In this document: in pieces, positions 20,495-32,678 of the stretch
Layout: each line of letters starts with the position of its first letter
Numbering within the stretch: position 1 is the first letter of the stretch
Assembly: GCF_024166365.1 (NCBI RefSeq)
Contig: NC_064827.1
Span: forward strand, 9,899,001-9,963,000
DNA: 64,000 nt
Reading direction: 5' to 3'
From: Elephas maximus indicus
Lineage: Eukaryota > Chordata > Mammalia > Proboscidea > Elephantidae
Notes under the pieces: generated by a model
Seen by the model: the letters and a program-made list of their open reading frames with translations, nothing else
The model's database searches: none
Told to the model about the DNA's origin: nothing
Translations under genes and position numbers: made by a program

Positions 20495-21065
20495 GCGATG
20501 GTTAAGGTTATGTGTCAGCTTGGCTGGGTCCTGATTCTCAGTGGTTTGGCAGTTGTGATGTAGTTTGGCAGCTATGTAATGATGTAATCATCTCCATAAT
20601 GAGATCTGACATGATGTAACCATCTCCATAACGAAATCTGCTATGAGCAATCAGTTGAAAGGGAGTTTCCTTGGGGCTATGGCCTGCATCCAATATGTGT
20701 GTTCTTCCCTGCAAAGCTCAATGGCTTTTGCTTGCTCGGATCCTGCAGCTGGCTTGTCATCTGACCTCAGGTTCTTGGGACTTGAGCTACCAACTTACCT
20801 TCCAATCTTGGGACTCGTCAACCTCCACAGCCTGTGAGCCAGCAACCTGCTGTCTGATCTGCTGATCTTGGGTTCACCAGCCCCTGCAGCTACGTGAGTC
20901 AGGAGGAGCCTCCAGCCTAAACCATGGACTTGGGACTTTCCAGCCTGTACAACCGCATAAGCCATTTCCTTGATGTGAATCTCTCTTTCTCTCTCTCTCT
21001 ATATAGATATATGCTTCACTGGTTTTGCTTCTCTAGAGAATCCAGCCTAAGCCATTTATTGCAGA
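20495..21065 (+). mobile_element. MLT2-like ERVL solo LTR
   Basis: GTTATGTGTCAGCTTGGC near the start, ATAAGCCATTTCCTTGATG and a TCTCTCTTTC..TATATAGATATATGC stretch before TCTAGAGAATCCAGCC, the layout of ERVL-type MLT2 LTRs. No internal viral sequence is present. Confidence 0.65.
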
Positions 21066-21282
21066 GAACCTCAATTAAAATGTAAGCAAGTCACCCAGGG
21101 GCTGCACCCCAGTGGGCCCCAGTACTTGCAGGGATTAACAGAGCAGATTAACCAGTAAACACTGAATGCACAGGTAAGGGCCAGGATGGAGAGTTTTCCC
21201 ACAGATAGGTATGAAATTGTACTAGGACAGGGAAGAAAAAACCAGGAGGTGAGAGCTTGGGTTAATCGAGAGGATGTTTGCT

Positions 21283-21500
21283 ATTGTCGCTAGTTGCTGT
21301 CCAGCAAGTTCTAACTCATGGCGACCTTATAGGCAACAGAAAAAAACGTTGCCTGGTCCTGCGCCATCTTCATGATCGTTGGTATGTTTGAGTCCATTGT
21401 TGGGGCCACTGTGTCAGAGCATCTTGTGGAGGGTTTCCTTGTTTTCATTGACCTCCTACTTTAACAACCATGATGTCCCCGTTGATGGGAAGATGTTTAC
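21283..21500 (-). mobile_element. RTE LINE 3' fragment, antisense
   Basis: Begins with the reverse of the tail (GTCGCTAGTTGCTGTCC), then CCTGGTCCTGCGCCATC and GTCCATTGTTGGGGCC. It becomes hard to follow after 21480. Confidence 0.75.
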
Positions 21501-22338
21501 TCCTTGTTAAATTTTCAAGTACCCCCAACGCAGGCATACCCCTTATCAGGGAGTGAAATAAACTCCACTTGAATTTTTAAAATAAAACTGAAAGAGGCTG
21601 CTGACAGCTGTGGCCCTAGGCTCCTGTGGGTACCAGGCTACCTTCTGCAGTGACAAAGCTCTGGAGGGTTTGAGAAGCCCAGCTCTAGCCCACCTCCATC
21701 GTTTGAGGAATAGCCACGGTCATTTTCCCAGGTCTCAGCGTTAGTTTCTTCATTCCACACTCCAGCCCTCCACACACTCATCCCACTGTTTTCCAGGTTA
21801 TCTATCTATCCCTTTAGCTCAATTATTTCCAATGCCCTGATGATGAGTACTGATTTCAACAATGGCATTAGAATGTGGAACAAAGTTCTGTTGTACCTAG
21901 GGTCCAAGTCAGGCTCAAGTACTGGTGCAGACCCCGTATGTTAAATAATTATATTTTGAAGTATTGCAAAAGCAATTTTGCAAACCGCTCTCCCCACCTA
22001 CAAACCCACCTGGCCAACTCCCTAAACCCCCACGCCATCCTGTATACATCCACAAGCTGAATTTTCCACTACTTTTACCATGGCCTTTCCCGCATAACAG
22101 ACTTCCACGGTGGTACTGCATTATAACAACAATGCTTATTCACCTGCTAATTCCTGGCCCACCACAGTGCTTAGGTAAGGATCAAAGGAGACAATGTCAG
22201 TGAAAACCATTTGAAGAGGATATTACGTGACATCCATACAGCATTTCCCAGAGCGCGAAGCACTTCATGTGTCTTGTTTAATTCCGAGAACCCAGCCAGG
22301 AAGGGCAGATGTGTTATTTTCCTTTTTTAACACATGTA
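21501..22338. other. Unique sequence
   Basis: No repeat recognised. A CCTGGCCAACTCC-rich stretch near 22010 is ordinary sequence. Confidence 0.45.
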
Positions 22339-22350
22339 AATCTTGTTTTT

Positions 22351-22516
22351 GGAGCCCTGGTAGCGCAGTGGTTAAGAGGTCTACTGCTAACCAAAAGGTT
22401 GGCGGTTAGAATCCAGCCACTGCTCTTAGAAATCCTATGGGGCAGTTCTACTCTGTCCTATAGGGTTGCTATGAGTCGGAATCAACTTGACAACAACAGG
22501 TTTGTTTTTTTTTTTT
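22351..22516 (+). mobile_element. AfroSINE, sense, with target duplication
   Basis: AATCTTGTTT at 22339-22348 and 22517-22526. Confidence 0.92.
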
Positions 22517-22694
22517 AATCTTGTTTCTCTAAGTAGGCTGCTAATTTCTTGAATGTGAATCAGGTCTTGTACTTTTTTGATGAAATTTTAAGATGCTTAC
22601 TAAATTATGATATTAAATATCAATTACCATCTCCTATAAAATACCAATTAAAATTAATAAGGCAGAGAAGTCATCCATTTTACATCACAAACCC

Positions 22695-22921
22695 AAAACC
22701 AAACCAAATCTGTTGTCATCAAGTCAGTTCTGACTCAGGGCACGCCCATGTGTTTCAGAGTAGAATTGTGCTCCCTAGGGCTATTATTATTATCATTGTT
22801 ATTACTGTAATTACAAAAGCACTTTGCCAGACCTTTTTTCCAGGGAGCATCTAGGTGGATTCAAGCTGTGAGCCTTAAGGTTAGCAGCTCGCTGATGGCA
22901 AACCATTTGCACCACCCAGGC
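22695..22921 (-). mobile_element. AfroSINE, long variant, antisense, with internal expansion
   Basis: CTGTTGTCATCAAGTCAG to GCACCACCCAGG. The middle contains a TTATTATTATCATTGTTATT insertion. Confidence 0.78.
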
Positions 22922-23214
22922 AGGAATAAAAAATAAGACTTTTGCCACCATTGGTCCTTGTTCGCACTGGATGTTGAAAATAAAAGTTGTAGGAAACACA
23001 AAGGTGCAATTAGAACTGCAAACAAGTTGTTTGATTCCATGAAAAAATGGTTTTATATAATTAGAAGGGCTTGTCAAATATGTAAAGTACTTGTTTTATA
23101 TTTTTATAGTGAATAAAGTCTAAGTTCAGAAAAAGGTGTTGTCTCTGAATGAAAAGCCAATGGAAGTCTGATTACTATGTGATGTAAGGCTGCTTCTTAT
23201 TGACAGGAGGCAGG

Positions 23215-23440
23215 AAATGCATGGACTCTGGAACCTGTACAAAATCTGGGTTCTGGTACTTTCCAGTTGTATGACCTTGGACAAGCTAACCTCTTTAGAC
23301 CTCTGTTTTCTCATCTGTAAAATGGGGATGATAAAAACACCAGCCCATGGAGTGGTTGAGAACATTAAATGAGTTAATGTTAGCAAAATACTTAGAACAG
23401 GGTCTGCCATATATTAAGCATTTTATAAAAGGAAATGGCT
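23215..23440 (+). mobile_element. MIR, sense
   Basis: GTATGACCTTGGACAAGC, TCATCTGTAAAATGGGG, AACATTAAATGAGTTAATG and AGGGTCTGCCATATATTAAG. This is the best MIR of the window. Confidence 0.85.
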
Positions 23441-23804
23441 ATAATTATTATTATTACTTGAGGAGAGAAAGACAGGATGAAACTCAGGTCACAGAGAGCT
23501 GAAGCCTTGTCCAAGTTCAGCTATGAATCCTGGCTACACAATGTACGTGCCTCTGCAGGACTGAATCTTTGTAAAAGAGCCTCTGTGATCATATATCAAA
23601 CAAATCTGTGACAACAAGAGATCTGGGGGTGGCTCTCCCAGCTGAATAACCAGTTAATAAAGGTTCCAACTCTAGTCATTAGAGATGGATCAATAATTTT
23701 TGGAGTCAGTTGAAATTCTTCCCATTGCAAGAGATGGAAACCCCAAGTCAAAGTGGCTTAAGACAAGGGTGGATTTCTTGGCTAGTGTAACTGAAAAATT
23801 AAGG

Positions 23805-24415
23805 AGAAGCGCCCGCTTCAGGTTTGGTGTGATCAAGATAATCCACTGGTCTCACCCCTTCGGGAGCGAGGAAGAATGAGGAAAACCAAAGGCACAAGGG
23901 AAAGATTAGTCCAAAGGACTGATGGACCACAACTACCACCAGACTGAGTCCAGCAGAACTAGATGGTACCCGGCTACCACTGCTGACTGCTCTGATAGGG
24001 ATCACAATAGAGGGTCCCAGGCAGAGGTGGAGAAAAATGTAGAACAAAATTCTAACTCACAAAAAAAGACCACACTTACTGGCCTGACAAGGACTGGAGA
24101 AACCCGAAGAGTATGGACCCTGGACACCCTTTTAGTTCAGTAGTGAAGTCACTCCTGAGGTTCACCCTTCATCCAAAGATTAGACAGACCCATAAAACAA
24201 AATGAGACTAAAGGGGCACACCAGCCCAAGGACAAGGACTAGAAGGCAGGAAGGGCCTGGAAAGTGGTAACAGGGAACTCAAGGTTGAGAAGGGAGAGTG
24301 TTGACATGTTGTGGGGTTGTTAACCAATGTCATAAAACAATATGTGTACTGTTTAACGAGAAGCTAGCTTGTTCTATAAACCTTAATCTAAAGTACAACA
24401 ATAAAAAAAAAATTC
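23805..24415 (+). mobile_element. Lineage-type L1 3' UTR, sense, with poly-A
   Basis: Contains AGAACTAGATGGTACCC, AAAGACCACACTTACTGG, GTTGACATGTTGTGGGG and TAAACCTTAATCTAAAG, ending in A-rich sequence at 24402-24413. It is a different subfamily from the 4-kb copy. Confidence 0.78.
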
Positions 24416-24419
24416 TACT

Positions 24420-25495
24420 CAAAAATAAAACAAAAAAAAGTTAATCATAGAATCACCATATGACCCAACAATTCTACTCCTAAGTATATACCCCAAAAGA
24501 GGCGAAAACAGGGACTCAAACAGATGTTTGTATGTCAATGTTCATTGCAGCATGGTTCACAAAAGCTGAAAGGTGGAAACAACCCGAGTGTCCATCAATA
24601 GATGAATGGATGAACACAACATGGCCTATCCCTGCAGCGGAGCATTATTCAGCCATAAAAGGAATGAAGTTCTAATACATACTATGACATGGATGAAAAC
24701 CTTAAAAACATTATTATACTAAGCTAATAAGCCAGACACAAAAGGAGTAATATTATATGATCTCACTTACATGAAGTATCTGGAATAGGCAAATGCATAG
24801 AGGCCAAAGCTTATTAGTGGTTCCCAGGGGCTGTGGGGAGGGGGAGGGAGTGATTGCTTAAGGGGCCCTGAGTTTCTGTTTGAGGGGATGAAAAAGTTTC
24901 AGGAACCAGTAGCGGAGTTGGGTGTACAACACTGTGAATATAATTAATGTCACTGAATTGTACACTTAAAAATGATTAAAAGGAAAGACCAAATTCACTG
25001 GTCTGAAAGAGACTGGAGGAGCCCCTGAGACCATGGCCCCCGGATGCCCTGCTAACTGAGAACTGAAGCTACTCCTGAAGTCCACGTTTCAGCCAAAGAT
25101 TAAAAAAAAAAAAAAAAGACAGACCTAAAAAACAAACAGCACAGCTGAAGAACCTGCTTCTTAGTTCAACCGAGTGTGCGAGACCAGATGGGCAACACCT
25201 GCCCAAAAGCCAAGCCAAGAAGGCAGGGAGGGACAGGAACCCTGGACAAATGGACAGGACAAACCCAGGTTGGAAAGGCAGAGAGTGTTGGCACATTGTG
25301 GGGATTGCAACCAATGTCACAAAACAATCTGTGTATAAATGTTTGAACGAGAAACTAATTTGCACTGTAAACTTTCACCTAAAGCACAATTTTGAAACAT
25401 GGTTGGAATGGCAAATTTTATGTTATAGATATTGTACCGCAATAAAGGAATTTAAAAAAGGCAATGAGACAAAAGGAAAAAAAAAAAAAAAAGGC
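24420..25495 (+). mobile_element. L1M 3' end with a younger L1 3' UTR inserted
   Basis: Old L1M from AATCACCATATGACCCAAC to TGTACACTTAAAAATG (24445-24980), then a lineage-type L1 3' segment (about 24985-25390: ACCAAATTCACTGGTCTG to CACCTAAAGCACAATTTTG), then the L1M tail (TGGCAAATTTTATGTTAT to poly-A at 25478-25493). Confidence 0.75.
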
Positions 25496-25924
25496 CAGTG
25501 AAGGTGGGATGAACCATGCTGGAATTTTGTTCTTTGAAATACAGAGAGTAGCAATCCACACATAAATCCAGAAGGTCCTTCTCTCGGGACTTAAACACCT
25601 CAGCCCTTCCTGCTGTGTTGTTTGAGGCTCGGTGCTGCCCAGTGACCCGTGGGGCCCACAGGTGAGCTATGAGAGGAGCCCTATGGGAGAGACAAATCAG
25701 CACCTTTGTTTGCTGTCATTTTATACCCTCTATTTTTTTTTATCACATCTCTCACTGTCTCTTTCAGGCTTGATTCCCACTGCTTGGGACCATGGGTCAA
25801 AGGAGGGCAGAGGTAATGGGGCAGGGTGACAATATGGCTCCAGCTTACCTGATTTTCCAGGGCACAGGGAGAAACGGTGCTGCAGGCTCTTCTTTCTTAA
25901 AGGATGGCAAAATCACCACAAAAT

Positions 25925-26135
25925 ATCCAGGTGCCTCCTAAGAGCTAGGTATGTGCTAAGTGCTCTACATCATTGTTCTTTTAATCCTCGCCACCACTCT
26001 GAACACTGGATAGTCTTGTTGCCCGCATTTATGTGTGAGGACACTGTGGCTGAAGGAAGTTAAATAAGGCTGCACAGCTTGTCTGGGGTAGAGTCAGACT
26101 GGGGGCCGGGTCTGTCTGCAATGTGTGAGCTTTCA
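25925..26135 (-). mobile_element. MIR, antisense
   Basis: GTGCTAAGTGCTCTAC, TTTTAATCCTCGCC, GAAGTTAAATAAGGC. Confidence 0.7.
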
Positions 26136-26171
26136 ACCACCAGGCTGTTTGTCTACCTCGAACAAGTCTAC

Positions 26172-26371
26172 AGGGACCTAGGTGTGTTAATGGTGTGTTC
26201 TCAGCTGCTAAGCAGAAGGTTGGCGGTTCAAACGCACCCAAGACACTGTAGAAGAAAGGCCTGGTGTTCTCCCTCTGAAAAATCAGCCATTGAAGCCTCT
26301 AATGGAGCACAGGTTTACTCTAACACACCTGGGGTCACCATGTGCTGGAATCCACTTGACGGCAATGGGTA
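26172..26371 (+). mobile_element. AfroSINE, long variant, sense
   Basis: CCTAGGTGTGTTAATGG to CCACTTGACGGCAATGGG. Confidence 0.8.
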
Positions 26372-26892
26372 AAAAGTCTGTGGATTGGCTGCAGGACCAT
26401 TCACAGGGACGGATCGAAGGGGAAGCACTGCTCTTGGATCACCTGTGCAGAAGCAGGGAAGGGTCTGACCTGGATACATGTCACTGTTGGCAGCAAAGCT
26501 ACAGATGGAGCTCCTGGAGGTACAAACTGCTAGCCCACCTGCTGCATTTGGAGGAGGTGGAACCGTTGGGCCAGCACCTTGGTGGTGGCGATGGCCATTA
26601 TTAATGAATTTGAATGCGCTTCATCCAGGCATCTTCTCTCCATGCCTGCTTTCAGCTCTCCTTATTCTATAGTTATCTCAGCTACTTCACGCCTGTTACC
26701 TGCCTGGCTCTGAAAGGCATTTGTCTTCATGACTCTGAAACAGTGTGTGGGGGGGAGGCTAGCAAGTTACCAAGAATGTCTGCACAACCGCCTCCTCCAC
26801 CCCACTGTCAAAACCAGGAAGAACCTTGAAAACATGAAGCTAACTGAAATAAGTCAGACAAAATGACAAATTTTATATGACCCCACTTATAT

Positions 26893-27060
26893 GGAAAAAG
26901 AGGAAGACTCTCAACAAGATGGATTGACACAGTGGCTGCAACGATAGGCTCAAACATAACAACGATTGTGAGGATGGCGCAGGACCAGGCAGGGTTTAAT
27001 TCTGCTGTATGTAGGGCGGCTGTGAGTCAGAACCGACCTGAAGGCACCTAACAACAACAA
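26893..27060 (+). mobile_element. RTE LINE 3' fragment, sense, inside L1M
   Basis: GGAAAAAGAGGAAGACTC through GGCACCTAACAACAACAAC. The surrounding L1M reads from 26835 into 27061 with an apparent duplication of the ATTTATAT-type target. Confidence 0.8.
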
Positions 27061-27152
27061 CCATTTATATAAAATATCTAGAATAAGCAAATGCATAGAG
27101 ACCAAAGTTTATTAGTGGTCGCCAGGGGCTGGAGGAGGGGATAAAAAAAAAA

Positions 27153-27316
27153 AAACCCAAACCTGTTGCCATCAAGTCGATTCTGACTCATAGTGACCCT
27201 ATCCGACAGAGTAGAACTGCCCTATTTAGAGTTTCCAAAGAGCACCTGGTGGGTTCAAACTGCCGACCTTTTGGTTGGGAACCATACTTCTTAACCACTA
27301 TACCACCAGCAATTCC
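27153..27316 (-). mobile_element. AfroSINE, antisense, in L1M
   Basis: AAACCTGTTGCCATCAAG to ACTATACCACCAGC. Confidence 0.86.
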
Positions 27317-27354
27317 CTAGGGAGTTACTGCTTAAGTGGTACTGAAGTTCTGTT

Positions 27355-27505
27355 TAAAATCCCATTGCCGTTGAGTCGATTTCAACTCATAGCAACCCTA
27401 CAGGACAGAGTAGAATTGCCCCATAGGGTTTTCAGCTGGTGGATTTGAACTGCAGGCCTCTTGGTTAGCAGCCAAGTGCTTAACCACTCTGCCACCAGGG
27501 CCCCA
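27355..27505 (-). mobile_element. AfroSINE, antisense, in the same L1M
   Basis: CCCATTGCCGTTGAGTCG to CTCTGCCACCAGGGCC. Confidence 0.86.
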
Positions 27506-27829
27506 GTTTCTTTTTAGGGCCATGAAAAAGTTTTGGAGATAGATAGTGGTAATGGTTACACAGCACGGGGAATGTAGTCAATGTACTGAGTTATACGCTA
27601 AAAAATGGTTAAGATGGCGAACTTTTTGTGACATATTTCACCACAATAACAATTTAAAAAATCAAACTATGAAAAACAACAGCAAAAAAATAAAAAGCAA
27701 ACAGACAAACGAGCAGGGGATAGATCTTCTCACGCAAACACATGGTCTTTCCACGTGAACTTTGATTTCACTGTGGAGCAACAAGGCTGTGAAAGCAGAC
27801 CAGGGCCTAACCATGGCTGCACACCCTCA

Positions 27830-27995
27830 TTCCCGCCTAGCTCAGTCCTCGCATCAGCCCTGTAAGGCAGACACGGCTCTCACCCCCATATTACAGGTAG
27901 GAGGCTAAGGCTCAAAGAGGTGACAGTCAGCCCAAGCCCTGGCCCTCAGCCCCACTCACTGCCGGTGTCCTCACTCCGCCTCACGCTAGAGCCCA
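27830..27995 (-). mobile_element. MIR, antisense (diverged)
   Basis: ATCAGCCCTGTAAGGCAG and CATATTACAGGTAGGAGGC. Confidence 0.6.
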
Positions 27996-28144
27996 AGGCC
28001 TCTCAAGAGCACACCATCTCTGGTCCAAACCCAAACCTATTAAACCCAGTTCCCTGCTGGGGTTGTGCTGGGACCTGGGGAGTTTTTGTTTGTTTAAGCG
28101 CCCCAGGTCACGCTACTGTGGTGAGAATGCCTCACTAACAATTT

Positions 28145-28772
28145 GAAGAGTGGGTATCTTAGTACTTCAGCGCTGCTGTAACAGAAATACCACAGACAGA
28201 AATTTATTCTCTCACAGGTCAGGAGGTTAGAAGTCTGAATTCAGGGCGCCGGCTCTAGGGGAAGGCTGTCTCTCTCTCCGGGTCAACTCTATCAGCTCTA
28301 GGGGAAGGTCCTAGTCTCTTTTCAGCTTCTGGCTCTCAGGTCCTTGGTGAACTTCATGTGGGGTGGCATCTATCTTCTGCCATGTCTGCTTTCTTGCTGT
28401 TTGCTTAATCTGATCTTTTATATCTCAAAAGCGATCGCTTTAAGAGACAGCGTACTCTAATACTGCATCATTAACATAACAAAGAAAATTTATTCTCAGA
28501 TGGTATTATAGCCACAGGTATAACCAAAACCAAACCCATTGCTGGGGAGTCAGTTCCAACCTGCCCTATAGGGTTTCCAAGGCTGTAATCTTTAGGGAAG
28601 CAGACTGCCACGTCTTCCTCCCGAGGAGCAGCTGGTGAGTTCAAACCGCCGACTCTTCAGTTAGTAGCCGAGCGCTTAACCACTACGCCACCAGGGCTCC
28701 TTTACCACAGGTACAGGGATTAGGATTTACAACACATATTTTTGGGGGGCACAAATCTGTAACAACGGGTGA
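28145..28772 (-). mobile_element. MLT1-like LTR, antisense, split by a SINE
   Basis: TATCTTAGTACTTCAGCGC, AATTTATTCTCTCACAGG, TTCTGCCATGTCTGC and, after the SINE, TTTTTGGGGGGCACAAATC. These are the reversed ends of a MaLR LTR. Confidence 0.65.
28521..28704 (-). mobile_element. AfroSINE, antisense, with target duplication
   Basis: CCACAGGTA at 28512-28520 and 28705-28713. Confidence 0.92.
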
Positions 28773-28869
28773 TACAAATTCACACACATCAACTGGGAGC
28801 TTTGCTTGGGCAGCCGGGGTGCACATCAAAGGGAAAGGGCAGAGCTCTGGGTACTGCAGTCTGTGTTTA

Positions 28870-28968
28870 CACATGGAATGCCACACACACGTGGTTAAAG
28901 TGGTCAGTTTTATGTTATATACATTTTACCACAATACAAAAATCAAAAAGGAAAAAAAAAGGTAAAGA
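28870..28968 (+). mobile_element. L1M 3' tail, sense
   Basis: GTGGTTAAAGTGGTCAG, TATATACATTTTACCAC and an A-rich end. Confidence 0.6.
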
Positions 28969-28984
28969 AGACAGGGGTTTGCTT

Positions 28985-29175
28985 CTCCCACCCTCGTTAG
29001 CTCTATGACTCTGGGCACATATGTTCTTTAAGTCCTCTGAGCCTCAGTTTGCTAATCTCTAAAGTGGGGATGATAATGGACCCCACCTCAGAGGCTGTTG
29101 TGCAGAGACGAGTGAGGACATGCATGTACTGAGCTCAGCACGGATCCCGGGAGCAATTATTCTCCTCAGCTACTG
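28985..29175 (+). mobile_element. MIR, sense
   Basis: GACTCTGGGCACATATG, CTGAGCCTCAGTTTGC, AAAGTGGGGATGATAATGG. Confidence 0.78.
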
Positions 29176-29394
29176 AGGGCTGCCTCCACCGCCACCAATG
29201 ACGAGTACGTACTACAAATACCAAGTCGTCTGGAAGACAAACTCAAACTCCTAAGGGGATTCTGCTTCCTCACTTCTGATCACCTGGTTTTTAGAATTAA
29301 CCCTCTTCACTTAAAAATTGAATTCATTTGCCTTGGTGGTTCAGTGGCAAGGGTAATTTTCCTAGAAGTGGCCCCAAAAGTCGGTCACGAAGGA

Positions 29395-29918
29395 CAGATC
29401 TTATACCATCCCATTTATAAGAAAGAGCTACAATAGGCAGGAGGATAGAGACCAAAGTTTATTAGTGGTCACCAGCAGCAGGGGGAAGAGTCCTGGTGGT
29501 ACAGTGGTTAAGCACTCGGCTGCTAACTGAAAGGTCGGTGGTTGGAATCCACCAGCTGCTCCGCAGGAGAAAGGTGTGGCAATCTGCTCTCTTGAAGCTT
29601 ACAGCCTTGGAAACCCTGTGGGGCAGTTCTACTTCTATAGAGTCCTATAGGGTCACTATGATTTGGAATCGACTTGATGGCAGTGGGTTTGGTTTTTTGG
29701 GTAGGGGCAGGTAGAAGGGAGGGAAAAAAGGAGACTCATTGCTTATGGGCACTACCTTCTATTAAGGGTGATGGAAAAATTTGGAAACAGATAATGGTGT
29801 TGGTTAGCCAACATGATAAACACAATGAATCACACTGAATTGTACATGAGAAGAATATTGAAATGGCAAATATTTGCTACAGATACTTTTACCATTTACC
29901 ACAATAGTAAAAAAAAGT
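29395..29918 (+). mobile_element. L1M 3' end, sense, split by a SINE
   Basis: GGACAGATCTTATACC..TTTATTAGTGGTCACC (to 29480) and GGAGACTCATTGCTTATG..TACCACAATAG after the SINE at 29487-29701. Confidence 0.75.
29487..29701 (+). mobile_element. AfroSINE, sense, in L1M
   Basis: GAGTCCTGGTGGTACAGTGG to GATGGCAGTGGGTTTGG. CTATAGAGTC duplicated inside. Confidence 0.86.
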
Positions 29919-31025
29919 TCTTCCCAGATGGAAATGGTACTTCACAGACAACCAGCTGAAACCAACCTGTTCCACATTAACTTCTTTAAATCCTTTTGGT
30001 GGCTCATGCTTCACTACTTAAGGCTTGTCCCACCCCTGAGCATTCAAGCACAAAGTTGATTTAAGCCTTTAATCAACATTAAAGATATAGTTACATGCAT
30101 CTTTATATTATGCAAGTATCTCAACTGTATACATGTGGATACCTTTCCCAACTTGCTCTTTGGGAAAAAGGCAGGTAACCTGGATCACATTTGACTTTGT
30201 TCTTCAGCTACAGCTATTTACAAATGACGTTGGCCAACAGCCTCTTCACTTTTCTGGAAGAAGGGCTGCGTGAGTCCATTCAACCTTTTGTCCTTAAGAA
30301 GGAAATTTCTCTGTCATCTTGGAATAATCTTATGTTCGTCTTGGCTAGCCTGGCTGGGGGCGTTTTCAGAGTCGGGGAGGCACCAGCACTGCAGAAGTCG
30401 GCGCGGGGAGAATATGATGGATCTCAGGAGATCTTATCGCCCATGGCCCCACCAGGCCCAGACATTTTCACAGCTTGCCACATAGATGTTAGCGCCTGCC
30501 TGAATGCACAGGAATGCAACCCCAGCAATTATTTACCAGGTGGAATGCTGTCTCGGAGCTGCTCTCTGTCTTAAAGGAACTCTGTCAAAGTTTTCGGTTC
30601 TAGTTTTGCCTGAGTGGTTTGCAGATCTCTTATAACCTGATGAGGGGGAAAAAAAATTGAGATTTTTCTGTTTTTAGGAAAAACGATCACCCTAGGAAGG
30701 GCCATCTGGAGAACTGGCTGTAAAATAAATCACTGCTAACACCAACACCAACTATACTTACGGGGCCCTGTGGTTTTCTTGCAAGCAGAGACAGGAGGAT
30801 ATGGTATTGGCTCCCGAAAGCAGTATCGTCATGGACTTGCTTGTGGGAACACCAAAGTTTGGGAAGGCCCCAGGCTAGTCTGAGAAAAAGGACTTGCTGG
30901 AATGGCAGAAATGGAAGATCTTTTGAATTTTTTCTTTTCTCCTTGAGCTGTAAATAAATATCACAGCTTTACTCAATTGTAATACAAAATTAAATATGTT
31001 TTTATCCTACCCAGCTTTTTAAAAT
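29919..31025. other. Unique sequence between repeats
   Basis: About 1.1 kb with no repeat I can name. An open frame at 30191-30574 on the plus strand resembles no known protein and has no splice context, so I do not call it a gene. Confidence 0.5.
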
Positions 31026-31224
31026 GGAGTCCCCGAGTAGAGCAAACGGTTAAGCATTCGACAATTAGCCGAAAGGCTGGCAGTTCAAACCCACTGAAAG
31101 GGGACTCAGAAGACAGGTCTGGTGATCTGCTTCTTAAAGGTCACAGCCTTGAAAACCCTATGGAGCAGTTCTACTCAGCACCCCTGGGTCGCCATGAGTC
31201 AGACTCGACTCGGTGCTAACTGAC
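31026..31224 (+). mobile_element. AfroSINE, long variant, sense
   Basis: GAGTCCCCGAGTAGAGCAAAC to GACTCGACTCGGTGCTAAC. Confidence 0.83.
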
Positions 31225-31561
31225 AGTATAGCCTATGTATAATTCTGAAAACTGTTGTCCTTTGCAATTTGCACCGACCCATTAATCCTGAGATGCAGAT
31301 TTTCAAGTCAGAGACTCAGGTTCATGTTCTGGCCATGTCACTCATTCCTGGACAACTTTAAACGTGTCGTCCAGCGCCTTTAGCCTCTGCTTCCGTTTGT
31401 AAAAAGTGACTAGTGGAAATATGAGCAGCAGGGCTAACTTCTTGGTACAGAGGTGATCAATTAATATGGAATTCCCTTCTCGTGTAAGTAATGAGTCCAA
31501 GAGAAGAGGTGGTCTATATCTAAATAACTTTAAATCGGAAAATAATCGGATCCAACCTGAA

Positions 31562-31852
31562 GTACAACCTTGGAAGCAAGGATGGCGAGAGTACGTCTCA
31601 CATACTTTGGCCATGTTATCAGGGGGGACCAGTCCCTGGAGAAGGACATCATACTCCGTAAAGCAGAGTGCCAGCGAAAAAGAGGAAGAACCTCATCGAG
31701 ATGGATTGACACAGTGGCTGCAACACAATGGGTTCAAGCGTAGCAACAGTTGTGAGGATGGCTCAGGACTGGGCAGCGTTTCATTCTGTTGTACACTGGG
31801 TCACTGTGAGTTGGAACCGACTCGATGGCACCTAACAACAACAACAATGACC
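31562..31852 (+). mobile_element. RTE LINE 3' fragment, sense
   Basis: Starts near TACAACCTTGGAAGCAAGG, has the TTATCAGGGGGGACC block, and ends GGCACCTAACAACAACAAC. Confidence 0.83.
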
Positions 31853-31970
31853 TAAATATTAAGCAATAGAATGTTTAAAGAAATTATGGAACATTTATGT
31901 GTGGGAGACCCAACATTTAGATATTATCTTTCTATTAACAGATTCCACCTTCTCCCTTGTGCTCATCAAG

Positions 31971-32134
31971 AACCAAACCAAACTCATTGCCATTCAGTCA
32001 ATTCCAACTTAGGGTGACCCTATAGGACAGAGTAGAACTGCCCCATAGGATTTTTAACGAGTGGCTGATGGATTCGAACTGCTGACCTTTTGGTTAGCAG
32101 CCGAACTCTTAGCCACTGTGCCACTAGGGCTCAG
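31971..32134 (-). mobile_element. AfroSINE, antisense
   Basis: AACCAAACCAAACTCATTGCC to GTGCCACTAGGGCTC. Confidence 0.86.
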
Positions 32135-32678
32135 GGCTTCTGCCCATCAAAGGGGTAGAAAATCAACTCAGAAAAGGCCATAGCATCCGTCCCTTCAGCC
32201 ACAGTGATTGGGCCAGGACAGCACATGCTCCAAGCCAGCCAAAGGGCCTCCCCTTAGATTTTGTCTTCCTTTCCAGTGGAGAGCTGAGTGACAGAGATGT
32301 CAGCTTTGCAGGTGAACGTGGCCCTCATCATGTGGAGGACCTGGAAGACTCATGAGCCCTGAGGAGCCCTGGTGACATCCAGCCCTCAATCCCAGCACTC
32401 AGGCCCACAGGGCCGTCTGGCTCCTGGAGTTCTCATTCCGTTCAGTGGACAATGCTGGTATTCTTCCTTGAAATCCCCCCTTTCCTTAAGCCAGCTGAAG
32501 TTGGGCTTATGTGACTTGCAGCCCTCAGAGTTTTGACCATCAGCTCATCCATCTATTAACACTGATGATCAAGAAGACACACAGCAGCATGGAAAACTAC
32601 TTGGGTGAATTTTAACTACAGCATGATATACAATTATGTGAGTGGTATGGTTACAACTATCTAACATGCATTACTAGT

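Larger units (their letters stand above)
25500..26840. other. Unique sequence with one MIR and one SINE
   Basis: No coding support. Open frames are short or run through the SINE. Confidence 0.45.
26835..27680 (+). mobile_element. L1M 3' end, sense, interrupted three times
   Basis: The old L1 backbone includes AAATAAGTCAGACAAAATG, TTAGTGGTCGCCAGGGGC, TTTGGAGATAGATAG and the TTTCACCACAATAAC tail. It is split by an RTE fragment (26893-27060) and two antisense SINEs (27153-27316, 27355-27505). Confidence 0.78.

Noticed and set aside
29331..29380. Third tRNA-Gly-like piece (GCCTTGGTGGTTCAGTGGC)
   Set aside because: Only about 20 bp match and no SINE body follows. Too short to call.
30191..30574. 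127-codon plus-strand open frame in a repeat-free island
   Set aside because: No homology recognised and no exon signals. Kept only as a unique-sequence note.
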